From contig CAMAFY010000014.1 in NCBI GenBank assembly GCA_945833885.1, positions 1 to 56,778 of the forward strand: a stretch of 56,778 bases of DNA, given 5' to 3'. A program made the translations under genes and the position numbers. Under the pieces are notes generated by a model. The model ran no database searches, was not told the DNA's origin, and saw only the letters and a program-made list of their open reading frames with translations. Positions 50,616 to 56,778 of the stretch are shown here, piece after piece. Origin of the DNA: an uncultured Bacteroidales bacterium (GTDB lineage: Bacteria > Bacteroidota > Bacteroidia > Bacteroidales > Bacteroidaceae). How positions within the stretch are numbered: position 1 is the first letter of the stretch; the number at the start of each line of letters is the position of its first letter.

Positions 50616-52124
50616 TTAATAGTTGTTCTGAACCAACGTGGGGTCGGCATCAAGTTCCGACTGTGCCAATGGAATATGCTTCTTGTTCTCCGTCCAGGAA
50701 TTGGTGCGGTAGCCATATTTGTCGGGCACGAGCGTCGTGGCGGCATAGCCTGTGCGCACAAGGTCGAAGTAGCGCTTGCCCTCGCCGCAGAACTCGAGAT
50801 GGCGTTCGTTGAGGATGTTGTCGATGTTGCACTCGTTGTAGCCTTTCAGACCGGCACGTGTGCGCACCTGGTTCAGATAGTTCAGGGCATCGCCGGCGTT
50901 GCCACCGGTCAGAACGGTAAGTTCGGCGGCGTTGAGCAGCGTCTCGGCATAGCGGTAAATGCGCTTGTTATTGTTGTAGTTGAGGTTCTTCGACGTCGGA
51001 CAATCCTTGTTGTTGTCGGAATAGGGGCGATATTTCTTCAACCAAAGGTGGGTGTCCTGATAGCGTTCGGTATAACTGTATTCGCGGACATCCCATACCG
51101 TGGCGTCACGACGCAGGTCGCCTTCGGGGAACATCTCCATGGTCTCCACTCGCATGGGCAGGAATCCCCATCCGTCCTCACCGGCATTCCAGCCGTCGCC
51201 GCCGGGCCAGGTGTTGGGAGAGATCAATGTGGGCAACACGCTGCCGCCGGCATACATGGCGGTTCCCCAGTCGCGCTGTGCGGCATTGTCGTCGTAGTTC
51301 ACCTCGAAGATTGACTCCTTGCACCATTCGCCCGACTCTTCCCAGATGGCGGCATAGTCGGGATTGAGTTCATAGTCAGAGGAACTGATGATTTCCTTCA
51401 TGTAGGCGAGTGCCTTCGGATAGCGTTCGCTGTCCTTCTGGTACATCACCATCTCGGCATAAAGCATGTATGCCATGGCCTGCGACACACGGCCCGCATC
51501 GGTTGCAGGCCATCGCATCGGCAGCACGTTCGAGGCGATGATGTCCTCCAACTCGGGCAGCAACTGGGCGTAAATCTCGTCAGCCGTGAGTTGCGGAGCG
51601 GTATACGGCAACTCGAGGTTCTCGAGATAGAAAGGCACATTGCCGTAGTAATGCCACAAAATGTTGTAATAGTAGACGCGGAGAAGGCGGGCCTGAGCCA
51701 CACACTTCGTACGGTATTCCTCCGTAGCGCCGCCCCATGAGCAGTATTTTATGACGTCGTTGCAACGCTTGATGCCGGAGTAGAAGTCGGTCCACAGCGT
51801 AGCGAGGGTGTTGTTGCCGTCGCCTTCGAAGTTGAAGAGTTTGTGCCAGTGCTGGTTGTCGGTGATACTTGAACCGCCCACCCAGAAGTCATCGCCGAGG
51901 ATTTCGGCATCCACGGTGAGGTCGTTGTAGGCCGTACCGTCCCAATCGGGCCAGTGCAGCGGGGAATATGCCGACATAAGAGCCTCCTCGAGCGTCTCCT
52001 CGCTGGTATAATATTCTTCAAGCGGCTCTCCCGTCGGGTTGTTCACCTCCAGGAAACTGTCGTCACACGATGTCGTGAACATCAACGCTGATGTGGCGAT
52101 TGCCCAAAATATATTCTTTTTCAT
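50616..52124 (-). CDS. SusD family glycan-binding outer-membrane lipoprotein
   Basis: SusD-like proteins form the lid over SusC and bind oligosaccharide at the cell surface. The 502-aa protein has lipoprotein signal MKKNIFWAIATSALMFTTSC (Cys20), then SFLEVNNPTG, TLEEALMSAYSPL and CNDVIKYC, with the TPR-type helices of SusD. C-terminal signatures NAAELTVLTGGNAGDALNYLNQVRTRAGL and NILNERHLEFCGEGKRYFDLVR are classic. The longer frame to 52169 includes part of repeat A and is rejected in favour of the signal peptide. It lies between SusC and the glycan-binding protein, the normal order. Confidence 0.96.
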   Translation of the reverse strand: MKKNIFWAIATSALMFTTSCDDSFLEVNNPTGEPLEEYYTSEETLEEALMSAYSPLHWPDWDGTAYNDLTVDAEILGDDFWVGGSSITDNQHWHKLFNFEGDGNNTLATLWTDFYSGIKRCNDVIKYCSWGGATEEYRTKCVAQARLLRVYYYNILWHYYGNVPFYLENLELPYTAPQLTADEIYAQLLPELEDIIASNVLPMRWPATDAGRVSQAMAYMLYAEMVMYQKDSERYPKALAYMKEIISSSDYELNPDYAAIWEESGEWCKESIFEVNYDDNAAQRDWGTAMYAGGSVLPTLISPNTWPGGDGWNAGEDGWGFLPMRVETMEMFPEGDLRRDATVWDVREYSYTERYQDTHLWLKKYRPYSDNNKDCPTSKNLNYNNNKRIYRYAETLLNAAELTVLTGGNAGDALNYLNQVRTRAGLKGYNECNIDNILNERHLEFCGEGKRYFDLVRTGYAATTLVPDKYGYRTNSWTENKKHIPLAQSELDADPTLVQNNY

Positions 52125-52154
52125 ATCGTTGTCGTTTTCTTGATTTTTCACTCT

Positions 52155-52224
52155 TAAACAAGTGAACATAAATGGATTTGCACTTCAAGATGCCGTATCG
52201 GTTTATTTTGCTCACTTATTTGAT
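52155..52224 (-). promoter_or_regulatory. Element A, copy 3, in the susD leader
   Basis: In transcript sense AAATAAGTGAGCAAAATAAA pairs with TTTATGTTCACTTGTTTAA; the apical part (ACGGCATCTTGAAGTGCAAA) resembles the alaS leader (ACGGATGTTGAAGTATAAA). It ends about 30 nt before the susD start. Confidence 0.6.
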
Positions 52225-52226
52225 AT

Positions 52227-52256
52227 TTAAGGTGGGGGCTGAAAAACTTACCACCG
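52227..52256. repeat. Element B fragment
   Basis: TTAAGGTGGGGGCTGAAAAA followed by CTTACCACCG looks like a decayed terminal repeat of element B, beside element A copy 3. Confidence 0.5.
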
Positions 52257-52377
52257 TAAACTTTTATTCCTTATTTATGGGTCGTTTCTTACAGTCTTAA
52301 CCGTCACGTTCCTGCTAATTCTTCCGGTGATTTCCGTCAATCAGCACACGCTTCCGGCTTTTTTTCAGAAACCCTCC

Positions 52378-55300
52378 TTAAAAATTCAGATTGAAACCGA
52401 TGGTGAATGTACGTGCCTGAGGATATACTCCGTAGTCAACGCCGAGCGAAGTTCCGCTTGTTCCGATCTCAGGATCGAAGCCCCAGTACTTTGTCCATGT
52501 GACAAGGTTCTCGGCCATAGCGTACACACGCAGACGGCTGACGCTGAACTTCTGGGTCAGGTTGCGCGGCAGCGTGTAGCCGAGACTCAGATTCTTCATG
52601 CGCAGATAGGAGCCGTCCTGAACGTAAAGGTCGCTGATGACCCAGTTCTTGCTGTCGCCCTGGCGGAGGATGGGCACACGGTTGGAGGTGCCTTCACCGG
52701 TCCAACGCGAGAGTACCCACGTGGGGAAGTTACCCGAAGCGATGTCCTGACGGTAGGTGGCGTCGAACACATCCACACCGCTCACGCCCTGGATGAAGAC
52801 GCTGAGGTCGAAGCCTTTCCACTCCACATTGAGTGTGGCGCCGAAGGTCCAGTCGGGGGTACCCTTACCAATCTTCGTACGGTCGTCGGAGGTGATGGAA
52901 CCGTTGTTGTCGGTGTCCTGGAAAATGAGGTCGCCGGGCTGTGCGTCGGGCTGTATGAGTTGGGTGACACCCGTTGTGGGGTCTGTCCATGTGTATGCGT
53001 TCACCTGGTCCATGTTCTGGAACACGCCGAGGGTCTTGTAGCCATAGAAGAAGGGGAAGGGCTGTCCGTTCTCGGCACGTGTGCCACCGTCGCTGAACTG
53101 GTTGATGCCCCAGTTGAGGAAGCCGGTGTCGTTACCGAGGTTCTTCAACTCGTTGTGCAGATACGAGGCATTGGCCTTGACAGCGAAGTGGGCGTCGGAA
53201 ACGTTCCACTTGTAGCCAAGTTCAAACTCGACACCCGAGTTCTGCATATCACCCACGTTGGCAAGGGGCTTCGCCTCACCCACATAACTGGGGATTGGCA
53301 TCTCGATGATCATACCGTTGGTCTTCTTGATGAAGTAATCGACGGTGAATGTCAACGCATTGTTGAGGAATCCGAAGTCAAGACCAATGTTCGTCTGCTC
53401 GCTCTCCTCCCACTTCAAGTCGGGGTTGGCAAGGCGGTTGGCCTTCGAATCGTAGACCAACTGCGAGGTCTGACCGAGATAATAGTTGCTGGTTCCGCCC
53501 ACGGTGGAGAGTGTGGTGTAGGCGAAATCACCGATGTTGTCGTTACCGTTCTTACCCCACGAGAAACGGAGTTTCATGTTCGTGAGCCATGAACGGCTGC
53601 GCTCCATGAAGCGTTCGTTCATGATGTTCCATCCGAGAGATACGGATGGGAAGGTGCCGTACTTGTTGTTGGAACCAAAGCGGCTTGAACCGTCGCGGCG
53701 TAGGGTCACCTGCGCCATATAGCGCTCGTCGTAGTTGTAACTGATACGTCCGAAGAGCGAAGAGAGGCGATGCTCAACATACGGACCTCCGCCTACGCCC
53801 ACGTAACTCTTCACACCGACAATGTTGCCGTCGGCGTCCAGTTCCGTACCGTAGTCGCCACCCGTGGTGTAACTGAGATAGGGCTTTTCCGTGTTGATGA
53901 GATTCCAATGTGAGGCGGAAACATCATCGCCGAAATATTTCGTCGCTGACTGTCCGAGCACCACGCCAAAGGTGTGCTTACCGATGGTCTTGTCGTAGGT
54001 GAGGGTGTTCTCCACCTGCCATCTTGTGTTGTTTCCTTTGTAGACGGATGCCGAGGTGTGGTCAGCATTGTTGTTGCCGGAAAGGTAGTATTTCTGGAGC
54101 GTGGCGGAGTTGTTGCCGAAGAACGACTGCTCGGCGCTCCATGTGAAGTGGTATTTCAGGTTGTCCCACAGTTGCAGGTCGGCGGCGAACTTGGGCATCA
54201 GTTTCTGCGACCAGTAGGTTGTGGGATTGCCCTGCATCATGGCAATCGGGTTGTTCTGCTCATTGTAGGAGCCGAGATATCCGGGGATGGTGTAGGGATT
54301 GCCGTTGGCATCGCGGTAAAGGTCGAATGACGAGAAGTGGTCCACCATGTCCTGACCCACCTGACCCGTGAGGGTGATGGGGAGCGTTGGGGCGAGATAG
54401 AGTGCAGAACCCAACGGTGAACCCCAAGTGGAGTTGGCATCGATGCTCGTGTTGTTGACACGCATGTAGGAGACATTGGTGTGGAGTTCCAGTTTGTTGA
54501 GGAACGAACGCTCGTCGACGGCGTCAATCAGCGTGAAGGAGTTGTTGGCACGGAGCGTAAGACGGTCGTAGTTCGACTGTCCATAGTTACCTCCGACAAT
54601 ACCGTCCTGCGTAAAATATCCTGCGGAAAAGTAGTAGTTCACCTTTTCCGTCGCACCGCTTACCGACACATCGTGCTGCATGATGGGAGCGTTGTCGTTG
54701 AAAAGGGCTTCCTGCCAGTCGGTTCCGAAACCGGTCACCTTGTTTCCGTTCACATCAATGATGTTGTAGGGGTCGGCAAGGTTTGCCATATCTGCGGGGA
54801 GCGTCTGCTTTCCGTTGATGTACTTCTCGTTCATCAGCACCGCATAGTCGGTGGCGCCGGTGACTTCGCGCTTCTTCCAGGGGCTCTGCCAGCCGTAAGA
54901 GAAGTTGTAATTGATGGATGCCTTACCCATCTTACCCTTCTTGGTGGTGACGAGGATGACACCATTGGCGGCACGTGCACCATAAATGGCACCCGATGCG
55001 GCGTCCTTCAGCACTTCCATCGACTCGATGTCGGCGGGATTCACCGACTCCATACCGTTCTGGTCGGTGGGCATTCCATCTATAATATAAAGAGGTTCGG
55101 AGTTGTTGATGGTTCCGATACCGCGGATGCGTATCATTGACTTTGAACCGGGCTGGCCGGACGATGATGTGACATTCACACCGGCTGCCATTCCCTTCAA
55201 GGCATCGTCGGCACGGAGGCGGGTCTTGCCTTCGAGATCATCGGCACTCACCCTGGCAATGGAGGCCGTAACGACCGACTTCTTCTGCACGCCGTAACCG

Positions 55301-55617
55301 ATGACCACAACATCATCGAGCACTTGGGCGTCCTCCAACAAGGTGATGGTCATGTTTTCATTGGCCGACACCTCCAAAGACTTGTATCCTACATAAGAGA
55401 TTACGAGTTTTGCACCGGGATCGGTGGACAGACTGAACTGACCATTGAGGTCCGTTGTTGAACCGTTCGATGATCCCTTTACCACAACAGACGCACCGAC
55501 GAGCGGTTCGCCAAGGGCATCTCTTACGACACCCGTGAAAAGTTGTTTCTGAGCCATTGCGGACATTGTCGACATGGACAACACCAACAGACTCAATAGA
55601 GACTTTTGACTTTTCAT
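52378..55617 (-). CDS. SusC family TonB-dependent outer-membrane transporter
   Basis: SusC-type receptors import oligosaccharides through the outer membrane using TonB energy. The 1080-aa protein has signal peptide MKSQKSLLSLLVLSMSTMSAMAQ, a carboxypeptidase-like DUF4480/CarboxypepD_reg domain (about 25-100, FTGVVRDALGEPLVGASVVVKG), the TonB box and plug (DDVVVIGYGVQKKSVVTASI, IYIRGIGTINNSEPLYIIDGMP-like segment), and a beta-barrel ending RTFTIGFNLNF. No STN anti-sigma interaction domain is present, which fits control by a TPR-HTH regulator rather than an ECF sigma pair. The long extension to 55755 is the leader, not coding. It is the first gene of the PUL. Confidence 0.95.
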   Translation of the reverse strand: MKSQKSLLSLLVLSMSTMSAMAQKQLFTGVVRDALGEPLVGASVVVKGSSNGSTTDLNGQFSLSTDPGAKLVISYVGYKSLEVSANENMTITLLEDAQVLDDVVVIGYGVQKKSVVTASIARVSADDLEGKTRLRADDALKGMAAGVNVTSSSGQPGSKSMIRIRGIGTINNSEPLYIIDGMPTDQNGMESVNPADIESMEVLKDAASGAIYGARAANGVILVTTKKGKMGKASINYNFSYGWQSPWKKREVTGATDYAVLMNEKYINGKQTLPADMANLADPYNIIDVNGNKVTGFGTDWQEALFNDNAPIMQHDVSVSGATEKVNYYFSAGYFTQDGIVGGNYGQSNYDRLTLRANNSFTLIDAVDERSFLNKLELHTNVSYMRVNNTSIDANSTWGSPLGSALYLAPTLPITLTGQVGQDMVDHFSSFDLYRDANGNPYTIPGYLGSYNEQNNPIAMMQGNPTTYWSQKLMPKFAADLQLWDNLKYHFTWSAEQSFFGNNSATLQKYYLSGNNNADHTSASVYKGNNTRWQVENTLTYDKTIGKHTFGVVLGQSATKYFGDDVSASHWNLINTEKPYLSYTTGGDYGTELDADGNIVGVKSYVGVGGGPYVEHRLSSLFGRISYNYDERYMAQVTLRRDGSSRFGSNNKYGTFPSVSLGWNIMNERFMERSRSWLTNMKLRFSWGKNGNDNIGDFAYTTLSTVGGTSNYYLGQTSQLVYDSKANRLANPDLKWEESEQTNIGLDFGFLNNALTFTVDYFIKKTNGMIIEMPIPSYVGEAKPLANVGDMQNSGVEFELGYKWNVSDAHFAVKANASYLHNELKNLGNDTGFLNWGINQFSDGGTRAENGQPFPFFYGYKTLGVFQNMDQVNAYTWTDPTTGVTQLIQPDAQPGDLIFQDTDNNGSITSDDRTKIGKGTPDWTFGATLNVEWKGFDLSVFIQGVSGVDVFDATYRQDIASGNFPTWVLSRWTGEGTSNRVPILRQGDSKNWVISDLYVQDGSYLRMKNLSLGYTLPRNLTQKFSVSRLRVYAMAENLVTWTKYWGFDPEIGTSGTSLGVDYGVYPQARTFTIGFNLNF

Positions 55618-55642
55618 ACGCTTGGTTTTTAATATTATAGAT

Positions 55643-55844
55643 TTAAGTATGTGAACAAAATTAAACGGCGAATTAATTATATAAATAGGTTTGAAAAATC
55701 TTTTATACTTCAAACTCGTTTTTCCGGTGCCTTTCGTCTTGTCTGTCGGTCTCATAGCCCGCTATGCTTCTTCATTCCAAGAACAATATCCGCTCGAAAG
55801 TTACAGCGTTTTAAGTATACATCGATTTCAGACACTTACTTATA
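55643..55844 (-). promoter_or_regulatory. Structured leader element A4 upstream of susC
   Basis: In transcript sense the element opens with TATAAGTAAGTGTCTGAAAT and closes with CGTTTAATTTTGTTCACATACTTAA; these pair across about 200 nt. An inner stem joins GTATACTT and AAGTATAAAAG (plus-strand 55813-55819 and 55704-55710). The parts match the alaS leader, with about 75 nt extra in the apical loop. Confidence 0.6.
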
Positions 55845-55868
55845 TCTCTTTTTTTGTTTTTCTGGCGG

Positions 55869-55876
55869 CAAAGTTA
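55869..55876 (-). promoter_or_regulatory. -7 box TAACTTTG of susC
   Basis: Minus-strand TAACTTTG fits the Bacteroidales -7 consensus. A start near 55862 would put the whole structured element in a 5' leader of about 245 nt. No convincing -33 element. Confidence 0.5.
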
Positions 55877-56212
55877 CGCCAATTTTTGACACGTCGGCTT
55901 AGCAGATGTTCAAAAAGTGGACGAATATAATACTGAAATACAGCCTTCTTATTGATTATCAATGCATTGCATAAATTACCATTACAAAAAAGAGTGGACG
56001 AAATGTGGATGAGAAATTATCAAAGCCTTCGCTTTTGACAAGTGGAGAGAATGAATTGGCGATTAAAATTCACTAAACAATATCTAAAAACACGCCAACA
56101 GCCCTCCATCAGAACCCGATGAAACCAAACGATGACAGGCGGTGATTTCGGCATCATCACAACGCTTCGCAGTCCTTTTCCACGGCATAATCTGGCATAC
56201 TCTTTGGGGGCA
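55877..56212. other. Intergenic region with no supportable gene
   Basis: AT-rich sequence upstream of the susC promoter. I see no conserved motif beyond the repeats at either end. Confidence 0.4.
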
Positions 56213-56318
56213 CCCTTCGTTTTTTTGACGCGAAAATGAAAAATAAAGAAGAGCCTTTCCCTTCGTTTTTTGACGCGAAATGAAAAATGAAAAAGTGCCT
56301 TTCCCTTCGTTTTGCCGC
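56213..56318. repeat. 44-46 bp tandem repeat
   Basis: CCCTTCGTTTTTTGACGCGAAA at 56213 recurs at 56259 and, partially, at 56303. The minus-strand frame over it (56020-56415) translates the repeat and is not accepted as a gene. Confidence 0.7.
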
Positions 56319-56332
56319 GGTTCCACCCGACG

Positions 56333-56470
56333 GTGTAGGATAAATCTACACGTTTTAGCCTATCACACACACCATCCTGCACTCGAAAATCCTTTATGTG
56401 GGCAAACAATTTCACAGTTTTGTGTAGGATATGTAGGAGGAAATCGCGAAAATAAAAAAACAGGGAGAGA
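56333..56470. repeat. Element C, copy 2: GTGTAGGAT repeats
   Basis: GTGTAGGAT at 56333-56341 and 56422-56430 with ATCCTGCAC at 56374-56382 between them. The sequence around the last GTGTAGGAT (TTCACA before, ATGTAGGAGG after) is similar to the 39183 copy. The rest of the window to 56778 shows no supportable gene. Confidence 0.6.
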
Positions 56471-56778
56471 TGGTGCCAATATCATCTTTCAGGATTTCAC
56501 GTCATAAAGTTCTGATGTTTCAATCACGAATGTCTGATGATTGAGGTGGAAAGTTCCGAGGTTTGGAACAGTAATCACCAACACACGCTTTGGCTGAAGC
56601 CAACTTTCAAAACTTAGATATTTTACATTGTGCAATGTCCTTAATGGACTCAAATCAAGGATGCAGACACTATCTGACAAATAAATTCAGAAATTTCACC
56701 TCCGTTTCTTTTATTTTTCTTACCTTTCCTCTAAAATATATCAGGTAAATTCTTTACAGAAAGACTTGGGAATACGCA

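Noticed and set aside
52327..53592. 421-aa plus-strand frame antisense to susC
   Set aside because: Mirror of the conserved beta-barrel coding sequence.
56489..56680. 63-aa minus-strand frame near the right edge
   Set aside because: Plausible composition but no recognisable family and truncated context; not enough to call a gene.

Overview
The window is a chromosomal segment of a Bacteroidota bacterium, most likely order Bacteroidales and probably Prevotellaceae. The evidence is a SusC/SusD pair with a surface glycan-binding lipoprotein, a BACON domain on a GH16 enzyme, a DUF4251 protein, two TPR-transmembrane-HTH regulators, and a type IX secretion C-terminal domain on a GH85. Menaquinone synthesis (menA) and Bacteroidales-style -7 boxes (TAnnTTTG) in front of several genes agree with this, as does the lack of convincing Shine-Dalgarno sequences. 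The species cannot be named from sequence alone. No rRNA, tRNA, CRISPR array or transposase gene was seen.

Layout. (1) 1-1601: non-coding, with a 110-bp tandem duplication and a strongly purine-biased tract, leading into dnaA (1602-2987) and its terminator. (2) 3270-12241, plus strand: two GH92 alpha-mannosidase-family enzymes and a large multidomain GH31, all exported; they look like a host-glycan (N- and possibly O-glycan) degrading set. (3) 12785-15563, minus strand: small secreted, membrane and lipoprotein genes of unknown function, one with a frameshifted signal peptide. (4) 15901-17487: a TPR membrane regulator. (5) 17529-24658, minus strand: a housekeeping run of tdk, an exported hypothetical, a radical SAM protein, tilS and a nuclease-helicase fusion that overlaps tilS by 4 nt; menA is divergent from tdk. 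(6) 26456-35114, minus strand: a GHL10 (DigH-like) hydrolase, a transglutaminase-like protein and a GH85 endo-N-acetylglucosaminidase with a T9SS tail. (7) 35575-38214: alaS. (8) 38215-39952: repeat-rich spacer and a DUF4251 gene. (9) 40187-55617, minus strand: a polysaccharide utilisation locus (PUL), in transcription order susC, susD, surface glycan-binding protein, GH16, GH3, GH3, TPR regulator. The enzyme set predicts a beta-glucan substrate (laminarin-type beta-1,3- or mixed-linkage beta-glucan).

How the genes fit together. In the PUL, lipid-anchored GH16 would cut beta-glucan at the surface, the glycan-binding lipoprotein and SusD would capture oligosaccharides, SusC would import them, and the two GH3 enzymes would release glucose in the periplasm. 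The TPR-HTH protein is the probable local regulator. In the other sugar cluster, GH85 would release N-glycans from glycoproteins and the GH92 pair would trim mannose.

The most unusual signal lies outside the genes. A family of related non-coding elements (here 'A') has arms containing TAAGTG(A/T)(A/G)CAAAA in inverted orientation. It occurs in the leaders of alaS, susC and susD and between PUL genes, and the alaS and susC leaders share a nested-hairpin layout. It often sits beside a second ~195-bp element ('B') with terminal inverted repeats and a conserved core, present in three copies within 9 kb of the PUL. These could be a structured regulatory RNA family, a MITE-like repeat, or both.
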